This document shows positions 28,099 to 37,326 of a DNA stretch of 64,000 bases, in pieces (within the stretch, counting starts at the first letter, position 1; each line of letters starts with the position of its first letter). A program made the position numbers and the translations under genes. The notes beneath the pieces were generated by a model, which did no database searches, was not told the origin of the DNA, and worked only from the letters and a program-made list of their open reading frames with translations. This DNA is from Roseicella aerolata. GTDB lineage: Bacteria > Pseudomonadota > Alphaproteobacteria > Acetobacterales > Acetobacteraceae. The DNA is taken from assembly GCF_020523605.1 (NCBI RefSeq), contig NZ_JAJAQI010000003.1, positions 186,001-250,000 of the forward strand, in the 5' to 3' direction.

Positions 28099-29025
28099 AT
28101 GCTCTCGATCCCCGCCAGCCGCCCCAACGCCTATACCGGCAGCCCCCTCGACCGTGCCGCGCTGCGGCGCGAGGACGCCGACTGGATCGCGGCCGCGCTC
28201 GCCGATCCGGACACCCTCTTCGTCCCGGTCTGGCGCAGCCGCAGCCTGATGAAGGGCGTGCCGGAGGGCGCGCCGGAAGCCGTGCTGCTGACCGGCGCCG
28301 CCGCCGAGGCGGTGCGCATGGCCGGCGGGCCCTGGGCCTTCCTCGGCCTCTGGGAGGGGCGGCCGGCCTTCGCCGTGGATTGCTCGCAGGCCGAGGACCC
28401 GCTGCCGCTGCTGCCGGAGGGGATGGGGGCCTTCACCGATCTCCGCGCCGTCGCCGGGCTGCTGCCGGCGGGCGAGGCCAGCGTCCTCGCCCATGCCCGC
28501 GGCCTGATGCACTGGCGGACCAAGCACCGCTTCTGCGGCGTCTGCGGCCATGGCTGCGAGCCGCGCTCGGCCGGCCATGTCATGGTCTGCACCAACTGCA
28601 ACGCGCAGCATTTCCCGCGCACCGACCCGGCCGTCATCATGCTGGTGGTGCGCGGCGACCGCTGCCTGCTCGGCCATTCCCAGCGCTTCCCGAACACCAC
28701 CATGTACTCGACCCTGGCCGGCTTCGTGGAGCCGGGCGAGAGCCTGGAGGAGGCGGTGCGGCGGGAGGTGATGGAGGAGGCCGGCATCGCGGTCGGCCTC
28801 GTGCGCTACCACTCCTCCCAGCCCTGGCCCTTCCCCTCCTCCATCATGCTCGGCTTCCATGCCGAGGGGCTGACCGAGGCGATCACCATCGACCGGGAGG
28901 AATTGCGCGACGCCCGCTGGTTCAGCCGGGCCGAGATCCGCGACCCGGCGGCGCATGGCTTCGCCCTGCCGCGGGCGGATTCCATCGCCCGCCGGCTGAT
29001 CGAGGACTGGCTGGCGCACGGATGA
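28099..29025 (+). CDS. nudC: NADH pyrophosphatase / NAD-capped RNA hydrolase NudC
   Basis: 308 residues from ATG 28099. It is a Nudix hydrolase that cleaves NAD(H) and removes NAD caps from RNA. It has the zinc ribbon HRFCGVCGHGCEP and CTNCNAQHFPRTDPAVIMLV, the Nudix box GFVEPGESLEEAVRREVMEE with the catalytic Glu cluster, and the NudC-specific SQPWPFPSSIMLGF motif after it. The zinc ribbon and SQPWPFP motif distinguish it from other Nudix proteins. The ATGA overlap with the next lipoprotein gene indicates translational coupling. Confidence 0.95.
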   Translation: MLSIPASRPNAYTGSPLDRAALRREDADWIAAALADPDTLFVPVWRSRSLMKGVPEGAPEAVLLTGAAAEAVRMAGGPWAFLGLWEGRPAFAVDCSQAEDPLPLLPEGMGAFTDLRAVAGLLPAGEASVLAHARGLMHWRTKHRFCGVCGHGCEPRSAGHVMVCTNCNAQHFPRTDPAVIMLVVRGDRCLLGHSQRFPNTTMYSTLAGFVEPGESLEEAVRREVMEEAGIAVGLVRYHSSQPWPFPSSIMLGFHAEGLTEAITIDREELRDARWFSRAEIRDPAAHGFALPRADSIARRLIEDWLAHG

Positions 29026-29318
29026 GATTCATGCTTCCGCTCGCGGCGCTGCTGCTCGGCGCCTGCAGCCTGGCCCGCGACGTCACCCCGGCCATGCCGG
29101 CGGGGCCGGATACGCCGGAGCACCGCGCCTGCTGGCTCGAATCCCGCAACGCGCCGGAGGTGCGGGCGCTGAACCGGGAGATGAACCCCAACAACACCTT
29201 CAACCAGACGCGCCTGGAGGGCGAGGTGCGCCAAGCCCAGAACCGCGCCTATCGCGAATGCCTGCGGGCGCACGGCCTGGCGCCGCCGGGCGGGGTGGAA
29301 GCGGTCCGGCCGCGGTAG
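29022..29318 (+). CDS. Small lipoprotein, hypothetical
   Basis: 98 residues from ATG 29022, overlapping the nudC stop (ATGA). MRFMLPLAALLLGACSLARD is a lipoprotein signal peptide with lipobox LLGAC, so the mature protein would be anchored by Cys15. The remainder is short, hydrophilic and ends GGVEAVRPR; a RAYRECLRAHGLAP segment carries a second Cys. No family recognised. Coupled to nudC, but a functional link is not evident. Confidence 0.78.
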   Translation: MRFMLPLAALLLGACSLARDVTPAMPAGPDTPEHRACWLESRNAPEVRALNREMNPNNTFNQTRLEGEVRQAQNRAYRECLRAHGLAPPGGVEAVRPR

Positions 29319-29509
29319 CGCGGATCGCGGCCGGGCGGCATGCCCCGGTCCAGGGCGGGCCTGGGCTGCCAGGCCATGTCGTGCTGGACCGGCACCCGGC
29401 CAGGACGTGATCCGCCATGCCCCCGCCAGGGCGAGGCGCCATGCCTGCAGCGTGGGCGACGGCCCGTGCCGGGGCAGCTTCCGCCGCCCGCCGCAGCTGC
29501 GCCGCTCCT

Positions 29510-29535
29510 GCCCGGATGCGTGCTAGCATCCGGGC
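29510..29535 (-). terminator. Hairpin after polA
   Basis: Perfect 10-bp stem (GCCCGGATGC pairing GCATCCGGGC) with a six-base loop, eight bases beyond the polA stop codon on the minus strand. No T-run follows, so it is a terminator-like or 3'-protecting structure rather than a proven intrinsic terminator. It would also be met by transcripts leaving the plus-strand lipoprotein gene. Confidence 0.5.
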
Positions 29536-29542
29536 CATTCGA

Positions 29543-32458
29543 TCAGTGCGCCTCGGCCCAGCTCCGCCCGGTGCCGACCTCGACCGCGAGCGGCACGCGC
29601 AGCGTGACCACCCCCTCCATCACCTCGCGCATCAGCGCGGCGGTTTGCTCCACCTCCGCCTCCGGCACCTCGAAGACCAGCTCGTCATGCACCTGCAGGA
29701 GCATCCGGGCCGAGAGGCCGGCGGCCTTCAGCGCCCCCGGCACCCGGACCATGGCGCGCTTGATGATCTCGGCCGCGCCGCCCTGGAAGGGGGCGTTGAT
29801 GGCGGCGCGCTCCGCCCCGGCGCGGCGGACCATGTCCTTGGCGCCGATATCGGGGATCCAGAGCTTCCGGCCGAAGGAGGTGGAGACATAGCCCTGCAGC
29901 CGCGCCTCCTCCTTCAGCCGCTCCATGGCGTCGCGGATGCCGGGATACTGGCCGAAATAGGCATCGATGATGCCGCGCCCCTCGGCCGGCGAGATGCCGA
30001 GGCGCCCCGCCAGGCCGAAGGCCGACATGCCGTAGATGATGCCGAAATTGATGGTCTTGGCGCGCCGCCGGGCTTCCTTGTCCACCGCGTCCGGCGGCAG
30101 GCCGAAGATGTCCGCCGCCGTCCGGGCGTGGATGTCCTGGCCCTTCTCGAAGGCTTCCCGCAGCGCCGGGACGTCCGCGAGATGCGCCAGCAGCCGCAGC
30201 TCGATCTGGCTGTAGTCGGCCGACATCAGCACATGCCCCGGCTCGGCGACGAAGGCGCGGCGGATGCGCTGGCCTTCCTCGGTCCGCACCGGGATGTTCT
30301 GCAGGTTCGGCTCGGTGGAGGAGAGCCGCCCCGTGCTGGTGATGGCCATGGAGAAATCGGTATGGACGCGGCCATCGCGCGGGTCGATCGCCGCGGCCAG
30401 CCCGTCCACATAGGTGGATTTCAGCTTCGAGAGCTGCCGCCAGTCCAGCACCTTGCGCGGCAGCGGGGTGCCCTGCGCGGCCAGCTCCTCGAGCACGCTC
30501 GCATCCGTGCCCCAGGCTCCGGTCGCCTTGCTGCGCTTGCCGCCCGGCAGCTTCATCTCGTCGAACAGGATTTCGCCGAGCTGCTTAGGCGAGCCCACAT
30601 TGAAGGGACGGCCCGCGAGCTCGTGGATCTCCTGCTCCAGCGCCGCCATGCGCTGCGAGAAATCCTCCCCGATGCGGGCGAGCTCGGCGCCATCCACCTT
30701 GATGCCGGCGAGTTCCATGTCGCGCAGCACCGCGACCATGCGGCGCTCCACCTGCTCATAGAGGGCGAGCGCGCCGTCCTCTCTGAGCCGCGGCCGCAGG
30801 ATGTGCCAGAGCCGCAGGGTGACGTCGGCATCCTCCGCCGCATAGGCGGTGGCCTTGTCGAGCGGCACCTTGTCGAAGGTGACGCGGGCGCGGCCGGTGC
30901 CGCAGACCTCCTCGAAGGGGATCGGCTTGTGGCCGAGATGGAGCACCGAGAGCTCGTCCATCCCATGCCCGTGCCGCCCCGCCTCCATGGCGTAGGAGAT
31001 CATCATGGTGTCGTCGATCGGCGCGACCGCGATGCCGCCATTCTCCGCCCGGCAGAGCACCTCCAGGTCGTATTTGGCGTTCTGCAGCACCTTCAGCACG
31101 CTGCGGTCGGTCAGCAGCGGCCGCAGCGCCTCGATCGCCTGATCGAAGGGGATCTGCGGCGGCGCCGCTTCCGGCGCGGCCAGCATGTCGCCCTGGCCGC
31201 CGCCCGCCGCGACATGGCGCAGCGGGATGTAGCAGGCGCGGCCGGGCGCGGTGGCGAGGCAGAGGCCGACCAGCCTGGCGCGCAGTGCATTGAGGCTGTC
31301 CGTCTCGGTGTCCAGCCCGACCACGCCGGCGGCCATCGCCTCGGCGATCCAGGCCTGCAGCGCCTCGAGGGTCGTGACCGTCTCGTAGGGGCCATAGGGC
31401 GCGCTGCCCGGCTCGGGCGCCGATGGCAGGGCGGCGGCCGCGGCATGGGCGGCGATCGCGCCGTTGCGCGCCCGCGTGCCGGCATCGCCGGCGGCCTCGC
31501 CGAGGCCCATGCGGGCGAGCACGCTGCGGAACCCCTGTTCCTGCAGGAATTTCGCCAGCTTCGCCGGCTCCGGCGGCTTCACCGCCAGCGCCTCGACCGG
31601 CGCGGTCAGCGGCGCGTTCTCGTCCAGCGTGACCAGCTTCTTGGAGATGCGGGCCTGCTCGGCATTCCCGACCAGCGCCTCGCGCCGCTTCGGCTGCTTG
31701 ATCTTCGGCGCATTGGCCAGCAGCGACTCCAGGTCGCCATATTCGGTGATGAGCTGCGCCGCGGTCTTGATGCCGATACCCGGCACGCCCGGGACATTGT
31801 CCGTGGGATCGCCGGCCAGGGCCTGGACATCGGCCACCTTCTCCGGCGGCACCCCGAATTTCTCGGCGACCTCGGCCTCCCGGATAGGCTTCTGCTTGAT
31901 CGGGTCCAGCATCTGCACGCCGGGGCGCACGAGCTGCATCAGGTCCTTGTCGGAGGAGACGATCGTCACCTCCCCGCCATCCGCCGCGAAGGCCCGGGCA
32001 TAGGCGGCGATCATGTCGTCCGCCTCGAAGCCCGGCTGCTCGATGCAGGCGACGCCGAAGGCGTCCGTCGCCTCCCGGATCAGGGCGAATTGCGGCACGA
32101 GTTCGGGCGGCGGGTCCGGCCGGTGCGCCTTGTACTCGGCATAGATGTCGTTGCGGAAGGTGACGCGGCTGGCGTCGAACACCACGGCGATATGGCTGCC
32201 GCGATGGTCCATCAGGAAGCGGCTCAGCATCTGGGTGAAGCCGAAGACGGCGTTCACCGGCGTGCCGTCCGGCCGCGTCATCGGCGGCAGGGCGTGGAAG
32301 GCCCGGAAGATGTAGCCGGAGCCGTCCACCAGCACGAGATGCCGGGCGCCGGGCGGCGTCACCGGCACCGCCTCGGCCGAGGCCGCGGCGCCGGCGAGCG
32401 CATTGCCGCGCGGGCGCTCGGCCTCCGGGGCGGCGCTGTCCTCAGTGATGGCCGTCAT
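29543..32458 (-). CDS. polA: DNA polymerase I
   Basis: 971 residues with all three domains. The 5'-3' exonuclease (about 40-320) has HLVLVDGSGYIFRAFHALP, GFEADDMIAAYA and DPTDNVPGVPGIGIKTA. The 3'-5' proofreading domain (about 365-560) has GLDTETDSLNALRARLVG and AAEDADVTLRLW. The polymerase has SADYSQIELRLLAHL, KTINFGIIYGMSAFGLA (O helix) and LLQVHDELVFEVP. It removes primers and fills gaps. ATG 32458 overlaps the upstream zinc-finger gene by 17 bases, so the two are co-transcribed. Confidence 0.98.
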   Translation of the reverse strand: MTAITEDSAAPEAERPRGNALAGAAASAEAVPVTPPGARHLVLVDGSGYIFRAFHALPPMTRPDGTPVNAVFGFTQMLSRFLMDHRGSHIAVVFDASRVTFRNDIYAEYKAHRPDPPPELVPQFALIREATDAFGVACIEQPGFEADDMIAAYARAFAADGGEVTIVSSDKDLMQLVRPGVQMLDPIKQKPIREAEVAEKFGVPPEKVADVQALAGDPTDNVPGVPGIGIKTAAQLITEYGDLESLLANAPKIKQPKRREALVGNAEQARISKKLVTLDENAPLTAPVEALAVKPPEPAKLAKFLQEQGFRSVLARMGLGEAAGDAGTRARNGAIAAHAAAAALPSAPEPGSAPYGPYETVTTLEALQAWIAEAMAAGVVGLDTETDSLNALRARLVGLCLATAPGRACYIPLRHVAAGGGQGDMLAAPEAAPPQIPFDQAIEALRPLLTDRSVLKVLQNAKYDLEVLCRAENGGIAVAPIDDTMMISYAMEAGRHGHGMDELSVLHLGHKPIPFEEVCGTGRARVTFDKVPLDKATAYAAEDADVTLRLWHILRPRLREDGALALYEQVERRMVAVLRDMELAGIKVDGAELARIGEDFSQRMAALEQEIHELAGRPFNVGSPKQLGEILFDEMKLPGGKRSKATGAWGTDASVLEELAAQGTPLPRKVLDWRQLSKLKSTYVDGLAAAIDPRDGRVHTDFSMAITSTGRLSSTEPNLQNIPVRTEEGQRIRRAFVAEPGHVLMSADYSQIELRLLAHLADVPALREAFEKGQDIHARTAADIFGLPPDAVDKEARRRAKTINFGIIYGMSAFGLAGRLGISPAEGRGIIDAYFGQYPGIRDAMERLKEEARLQGYVSTSFGRKLWIPDIGAKDMVRRAGAERAAINAPFQGGAAEIIKRAMVRVPGALKAAGLSARMLLQVHDELVFEVPEAEVEQTAALMREVMEGVVTLRVPLAVEVGTGRSWAEAH

Positions 32459-32678
32459 CCCCCGCGCCGGGCTTCAAAACATAGGTGATGGAGCAGTAGG
32501 GGCAGGTCACCTGGTCGTAGCCGGCGGCGATGCGCAGCCAGACGCGGGGATGGCCGAGGCCGCCCACGCCGACCTCGCCGTCGCAGGGCACGCTGCGGGT
32601 CTCGACCTCGATCCGCTGGTCGGGGGTGACGCCCGGCACGGGCTTGGGCGCATAGCCGGTCTGGTTGCCGTCGCGCAT
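32442..32678 (-). CDS. CHCC-type zinc-finger protein (NDUFS6-like)
   Basis: 78 residues from ATG 32678. Four zinc ligands are visible: Cys in RSVPCDGEVG, His in GGLGHPRVWLRI, and Cys-x-x-Cys in VTCPYCSITYVL. This is the zf-CHCC domain found in the mitochondrial complex I subunit NDUFS6 and in stand-alone alphaproteobacterial proteins. It may help complex I assembly, but no nuo gene is nearby. It overlaps polA by 17 bases. Confidence 0.88.
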   Translation of the reverse strand: MRDGNQTGYAPKPVPGVTPDQRIEVETRSVPCDGEVGVGGLGHPRVWLRIAAGYDQVTCPYCSITYVLKPGAGDDGHH

Positions 32679-32876
32679 CGGGGGTCCTCTGTGGTCTGGG
32701 CGGGATCGGCCGCACCATAATCGGTGCCGCGCGCAGGGGCCAGACCGGGCGGCCCGGCCCGGCCGGAAGCCCGTCATGCTGACCACGAAGCGTTAAGCTC
32801 CCTATATTCGGTATGGTGCGCGCAGGCCCGCACCCCCGGCGCCCTGCGCCAGCCCACAGGACCGGATAGCCCACGC

Positions 32877-33935
32877 GTGAACCCTCGCCACCCCGTCGCC
32901 CGCCGCCTTGGCACCGCGCTCCGTGCCGGGGCGCTGCTGGCCGGCCTGCTGGCTGCCGCCTGCACGCCGGTGGTGATGCCCGCCGGGCCGGCGGTGACGG
33001 CGCCGGCGGTCGCCGGGGATGTGCTGGTCATGCCGGATGGCGCCCGGCTGCCGCTGCGGCGCTGGCTGCCGGAGGGGCCGCCGCGCGCCGTCATCCTCGG
33101 CCTGCATGGCTTCAACGACGCGGCGCGGAACTTCATGGAGGATGCGGCGCCCGCCTTCACCGCCGAGGGCGTCGCCGTCTATGCCTATGACCAGCGCGGC
33201 TTCGGCGCGGCGCCGCATCCCGGCATCTGGGCTGGGACGGAGACGCTGGCGGCCGATGCCGCCGCCGCCGCCCGGCTGATCCGCGCCCGCCACCCCGGCG
33301 TGCCGCTGGTCATGCTGGGGGAGAGCATGGGGGCGGCCGTCGCGGTGCTGGCCGCGACCGGGCCGACGCCCCCGCCGGCCGAGGGCTATGTGCTGATGGC
33401 GCCGGCTTTCTGGGGCAGGGAGGACATGCCGGCGGTGATGCGCTGGGGGCTCTGGCTTGCCTCCCGCACCATGCCGCTGGTCGGCTTCCCCGGCACGGCG
33501 GGCGGAATCGTCGCCACCGACAACGAGGAGGCGCTGCGCCGCTGGTCGCGCGACCCGCTGACCCTGAAGATCACCCGCGTCGATGCCGCGCATGGGCTGG
33601 TGGACCTGATGGATGCGGCGATCGCGGCGCTGCCGGCCTGCTGCCGCACCGCGCTGCGGCCAGGCGCAGCGCCGGTGCTGATCCTGCTCGGCGCCAGGGA
33701 CAGGATCATCCCGCCGCGGGCGGCCCGCCGGGTGGTGCGCGGCATGCGGGACGACCAGCTGGAGCGCATCGCCTATTACGAGCAGGGCTGGCACCTGCTG
33801 CTGCGCGACCTGCAGCGGGAGGTGGTGGCACGCGATATCCTGGCCTGGCTGGCGGCGCCGGCGGCCCCCTTGCCCTCGGGGGCCGACTTCGCGGCGCGGG
33901 CCTGGCTGGCGAAGGAGGAGGCGAGGCAGCCCTGA
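32877..33935 (+). CDS. Lipoprotein alpha/beta hydrolase (monoacylglycerol lipase/lysophospholipase-like)
   Basis: 352 residues from GTG 32877. The signal peptide with lipobox LAAAC (Cys29) suggests membrane anchoring. The alpha/beta hydrolase core has ILGLHGFNDAARNF (oxyanion loop), YAYDQRGFGAAPHPGIWAG, the nucleophile elbow LGESMGAA with Ser150, an Asp in LILLGARDRIIPP and a His in YEQGWHLLLRDL. This completes a Ser-Asp-His triad like monoglyceride lipases. It likely deacylates lipids or esters at the periplasmic face of a membrane; the substrate is unknown. A short divergent spacer separates it from the zinc-finger/polA genes. Confidence 0.87.
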   Translation: MNPRHPVARRLGTALRAGALLAGLLAAACTPVVMPAGPAVTAPAVAGDVLVMPDGARLPLRRWLPEGPPRAVILGLHGFNDAARNFMEDAAPAFTAEGVAVYAYDQRGFGAAPHPGIWAGTETLAADAAAAARLIRARHPGVPLVMLGESMGAAVAVLAATGPTPPPAEGYVLMAPAFWGREDMPAVMRWGLWLASRTMPLVGFPGTAGGIVATDNEEALRRWSRDPLTLKITRVDAAHGLVDLMDAAIAALPACCRTALRPGAAPVLILLGARDRIIPPRAARRVVRGMRDDQLERIAYYEQGWHLLLRDLQREVVARDILAWLAAPAAPLPSGADFAARAWLAKEEARQP

Positions 33936-34303
33936 GAGGCTGCCGGAGGGAGCAGGCGGCTTGCCATGGTCCTGGCGCAGCGGATGCCGGCGCCGGGGGT
34001 GGCGGGGTGCCGCCGGGGGCGGGGCGCGGACGCGGCATCGCCCGCCACAACAGGCAGAAGCCGGCGCGTGGCCGCGGTATCCGCAAACCGCTGCAGGTCA
34101 TTCATTGCGGGGCATCGTCTCGCGCCCGGGCGACGGGCCCCCGCTGACTGTGCTCCGCGAACTCTGCGGGGCGCCCCATTCACGCCCGTCTGCGGCCGGT
34201 GCTACAGCGGATTGGCGTTCAGTTCTGAACGCAATCCGTTGTAGACCGCTGTTTGTAGAGCAGATTCACACTGCGAGGCGTTCACGCCCCTCCGCGATCC
34301 GCT
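33936..34303. other. Intergenic region holding repeat copy D
   Basis: 368 bases between convergent genes. The left 265 bases are unfeatured GC-rich DNA with only spurious frames. The right part is repeat copy D. No promoter is expected here. Confidence 0.5.
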
Positions 34304-34307
34304 CTAG
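34202..34307 (-). repeat. Dispersed bipartite palindromic repeat, copy D
   Basis: 106 bases, reverse orientation (as copy C). The hairpin module (34202-34244) has arms CTACAGCGGATTGGCGTTCAG and TGAACGCAATCCGTTGTAG apart from one bulge. The second module ends TCCGCGATCCGCTCTAG; the terminal CTA is, on the minus strand, the TAG stop codon of the zinc-ribbon/MBL gene. It is a near-consensus copy. Confidence 0.9.
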
Positions 34308-35122
34308 GGCTCCACCATCCGCTCTGCCCAGGCGCAGTAGCGCTCGGCGCTTCTCGCCAGCGCCGACTTGCCGCCCGCGGCGATCTCCCGCTCATGGAAG
34401 GCGCCGTAGATCGCGTCCCAGTCCAGCGCGGCGCAATGGGCCGCCATGCGCCGGACCTCGGCCGGCGGCAACGGGATCAGGCAGGGATAGCTGCGCATGA
34501 AGCCCAGATGCTTCCGGTCCGGCAGCACCTGGAGGATGTCGCCCGAGAGCAGCGCCCCGCGGCCGGCGGCGCCGCCCCGCCAATGCGCCACCGCGCCCCC
34601 GGCAAAGTGACCGCCCAGGCGATGCAGCGTGACATCCGGCAGCACGGCCTGCGTCTCGCCTTCCCAGAAGCGCAGGCAGGGGTCGGGGCGCATGACATGC
34701 GCGCGGTCCGCCGCATGCACCCAGACCGGCACGCCGAAGCACCGGCCCCATTCCACCATGGTGGAGTAGTAGTGCGGATGGCTCAGCGCGACACCCGCGA
34801 GGCCACCGAGGGCGCGGATGATCGTCTCCGTCGCCGCATCCAGCAGCGCGATGCAGTCCCAGAGCAGGTTGCCCGCCGGCGTGCGCACCAGCAGCGCCCG
34901 CTGGTCGATGCCGATGGCGGGGACGCTGCGGATCGCCAGCAGGTCCGGCTCCAGCGCCTGCCAGGTATTGCCGTGCCCGCGGCGCAGTTGCTCCAGCGTC
35001 GTCCAGTGCTGGCCGCGCGCCGGGACATATTGCCGCTCATCCTCGCAGATCGGGCAGCGCGCGGGCGGCGTCTCGCCCTCGGCGAACTGGGTGCTGCAGG
35101 TCTGGCACAGAAAATGCGGCAT
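34304..35122 (-). CDS. Zinc-ribbon plus metallo-beta-lactamase-like protein
   Basis: 272 residues. The N-terminus has a CxxC-x18-CxxC ribbon (MPHFLCQTCSTQF and PARCPICED), rubredoxin- or zinc-ribbon-like, at about residues 6-27. The remainder resembles a metallo-beta-lactamase fold: LLVRTPAGNLLWDCIALLD, LSHPHYYSTMVEWGRCF, LHRLGGHFAGGAVAHW and ALLSGDILQVLPDR. The usual HxHxDH is replaced by HPHYYS, so one or two metal ligands are changed and hydrolase activity is uncertain. The stop codon is contributed by repeat copy D. It follows the DsbA-like gene by 21 bases on the same strand. Confidence 0.8.
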   Translation of the reverse strand: MPHFLCQTCSTQFAEGETPPARCPICEDERQYVPARGQHWTTLEQLRRGHGNTWQALEPDLLAIRSVPAIGIDQRALLVRTPAGNLLWDCIALLDAATETIIRALGGLAGVALSHPHYYSTMVEWGRCFGVPVWVHAADRAHVMRPDPCLRFWEGETQAVLPDVTLHRLGGHFAGGAVAHWRGGAAGRGALLSGDILQVLPDRKHLGFMRSYPCLIPLPPAEVRRMAAHCAALDWDAIYGAFHEREIAAGGKSALARSAERYCAWAERMVEP

Positions 35123-35143
35123 CGGTCCCTCCCCGGCGGGGGC

Positions 35144-35896
35144 TCAGCCCCCGCGCTTCTCGCGCGCCTCCGCCACCAGCCGCTCCAGCGTGGCGAGGTC
35201 CACCGCGCCCGGCACCAGAGTCTCCCCGATGATCAGCGCCGGCGTGCCCTCGATGCGGAGCACGCTGGCGAGGCGGGTATTCGCTTCCAGCCGGCGCGCG
35301 ATCGCCGGGTCCTCCATCTCCCGCCGCAGCCGCGCCCAGTCGAGGCCGAGCTTCTCCGCCTCCCGCTTCAGCACCGGCTCGGTCGGCTCCTCCCTGAGCC
35401 GCAGCAGCGCGTCGTGCAGCTCGGCATATTTTCCCTGGCGCTGCGCCGCCAGCAGGGCGCGGCTGGCCAGCAGGCTGTTCGGCCCGAGGATGGGCAGGTC
35501 CTTCAGCACCAGCCGCACGTCGCGCTGCCGGCGCAGCATCTGCTCCACCACCGGGTGGAGCTGCTTGCAGTAGCCGCAGCGGGCATCGAAGAACTCCACC
35601 ACGGTGACGGCGCCCTGCGGGTTGCCCTTCACCGGGTCCTCGGCATTGCGGAACAGCGCCTCGGCCTGCGCCGCGATGGCGGCGCGCTGCGCGCCCTCCC
35701 GCTCGCGCAGATCGGCCTGCTCCAGCGCCATCAGCGCCTCGCGCAGGATGTTCGGATCCTGCCTCAGGGCCTCGCGCAGGATGCCGATGATCTCCTGCCG
35801 CTGTTCCGGCGTGAAACCTTGCGGCGTCCCCTGGGCGAGTGCCGCCGGGGCGAAGGCGAGGCCAGCCAGCAGGGCCAGCAGGGATGGGCGCATCAT
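35144..35896 (-). CDS. DsbA-family thiol-disulfide oxidoreductase
   Basis: 250 residues. A Sec signal (about 1-22, ending AALAQ) and an extended N-terminal helical region (about 25-90) precede the thioredoxin fold. The active site is CGYC in VTVVEFFDARCGYCKQLHP, and the cis-Pro loop is RIEGTPALIIGETLVPG. The architecture (N-terminal extension plus DsbA-like domain) matches Com1/ScsC-type periplasmic isomerases or oxidases. ATG 35896 overlaps the M48 stop by four bases (ATGA), so the genes are coupled, and the pair may serve envelope protein folding and quality control. Confidence 0.92.
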   Translation of the reverse strand: MMRPSLLALLAGLAFAPAALAQGTPQGFTPEQRQEIIGILREALRQDPNILREALMALEQADLREREGAQRAAIAAQAEALFRNAEDPVKGNPQGAVTVVEFFDARCGYCKQLHPVVEQMLRRQRDVRLVLKDLPILGPNSLLASRALLAAQRQGKYAELHDALLRLREEPTEPVLKREAEKLGLDWARLRREMEDPAIARRLEANTRLASVLRIEGTPALIIGETLVPGAVDLATLERLVAEAREKRGG

Positions 35897-37326
35897 CGCG
35901 GTTGTCTCCTGCGCATGGCATCGTCCTGCGCCCGTTGCTCGCTTGTCATGTTCTCGCGCTTCACCGCCTCGCGCAAATCCTGCGCGCGCAGCCTGAGGGG
36001 GCCGGGTGGCAGCGCCTCCTCCGCCCGCCGCGCCAGCAGGCGGACCGCCGGGAAATCGCCGCGCAGCATCGCCTCCTCCGCCAGCGCCAGATCGGCCTGC
36101 GGCATCTGCCCCAGCCGGCCATGGGCGATGCCGAGCTGCCGCCAGGTGAAGGCATTCTCCCGGTCCAGCCGGAGGCTCGCCTCGAACTCCCCGGCCGCGG
36201 CGCGGAGCAGCGAGGGATCCCCCGATTCCATCAGCGCCCGGCCAAGCGCGGTGCGGATCAGCGACTCGGAGGGGGCGAGCCGCGCCGCCTCCCGCAGCGG
36301 CGCCAGCGCCTCCCGCGGCCGGCCGGCCTCGAACAGGATCTGGCCCTGCAGCTCCCGCAACCAGGGATTGCCCGGCTGGTCGCGGACCAGCGGCGCCAGG
36401 ATATCGAGCGCGAGGTCGGCGCGGCCGGAGCGGTACTGCGCGATCGCCCGCACATAGCGCGCCGCCGGGCTCGCATCGCCCTCCGGGTAGCGCCGCCAGG
36501 TGGTCATCGGCGCGTCGATGAAGGCATCCAGCTTGGCCCGCACCATGCGGTAGCCGGTCTCGAGCGCGGGCGGGAAGGGCGCGTCGCTGGCGCGGCTGCG
36601 CGCGACATGGTCGGTCACGAATTCCAGCCGGTCGCGCGAGAGCGGGTGGGTGCGGAAATAGGGGTCCTGCCGGCCGACCGCGAGCAGCTCCTGCTCCTGC
36701 AGCCGGGTCAGCAGCCGCACCATGCCGCGGGAGGACCAGCCGAGCCGGTCGAGATAGGCGACCCCGGCCTGGTCCGCCGCCTGTTCCTGGCTGCGGGTGA
36801 AGGCATAGAGCTGCCCCATGGCCATGGCCTGGCTGCCCATCATGATGGCGCCGGCCGCGTTGCCGCCAACATTCCCTCCGCCCCCGATCGCCGCGGCGCC
36901 GCCCAGCAGCAGCCCGGCGATGGATTTCAGGAAGGCGTTGCGCATCTCCTCCGGCAGGCGCGCGATGTGGCCGCCGGCGATGTGGCCGGTCTCATGCGCC
37001 AGCACCCCGGCCAGCTCCGCCACGCTCTCGGACTGCTGGATCAGCCCGGTGTTGATGAACATGCGGTTGCCGGTGGTGACGAAGGCGTTTATGGGCCGCG
37101 CCTGCACCAGCGTGATCCGCACCAGGGCGGGGTCCACACCGGCGGCGCGGAACAGGGGATGGGCGATGCTGCGCAGGAAGCTCTCCGTCTCCGCATCGCG
37201 CACCGTGATGACCGGACCAACGCCCTGGGCCCGCGCCGCGACCGGCGCGAGAGAGGGGACCAGGGACGCCAGCATGACCACCAGCGCCGAGATCAGGGCC
37301 CAGGCCTTCCGCATGCCGGGCGTCAT
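35893..37326 (-). CDS. M48 family metalloprotease with C-terminal TPR-like region (BepA-like)
   Basis: About 477 residues from ATG 37326 (a second ATG at 37314 is equally possible). A Sec signal (MRKAWALISALVVMLASLV) is followed by the peptidase domain with HExxH in AGVLAHETGHIAGGHIARL and a later Glu in YAFTRSQEQAADQAGVAYL. The C-terminal 200 or so residues are repeated helices (ARYVRAIAQYRSGRADLALD and LIRTALGRALMESGDP) like TPR. This is the layout of BepA/YfgC, a periplasmic protease-chaperone for outer-membrane protein assembly. It is translationally coupled to the DsbA-like gene and divergent from the GGT-like gene. Confidence 0.92.
   Translation of the reverse strand: MTPGMRKAWALISALVVMLASLVPSLAPVAARAQGVGPVITVRDAETESFLRSIAHPLFRAAGVDPALVRITLVQARPINAFVTTGNRMFINTGLIQQSESVAELAGVLAHETGHIAGGHIARLPEEMRNAFLKSIAGLLLGGAAAIGGGGNVGGNAAGAIMMGSQAMAMGQLYAFTRSQEQAADQAGVAYLDRLGWSSRGMVRLLTRLQEQELLAVGRQDPYFRTHPLSRDRLEFVTDHVARSRASDAPFPPALETGYRMVRAKLDAFIDAPMTTWRRYPEGDASPAARYVRAIAQYRSGRADLALDILAPLVRDQPGNPWLRELQGQILFEAGRPREALAPLREAARLAPSESLIRTALGRALMESGDPSLLRAAAGEFEASLRLDRENAFTWRQLGIAHGRLGQMPQADLALAEEAMLRGDFPAVRLLARRAEEALPPGPLRLRAQDLREAVKRENMTSEQRAQDDAMRRRQPR

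Noticed and set aside
29417-32488. Long plus-strand frame opposite polA
   Set aside because: Antisense shadow of a certain polA gene; His/Arg/Gly-rich translation without motifs.
33776-34183. Minus-strand frame of 135 codons overlapping the end of the alpha/beta hydrolase gene
   Set aside because: It lies largely antisense to the hydrolase catalytic region and has no domain.
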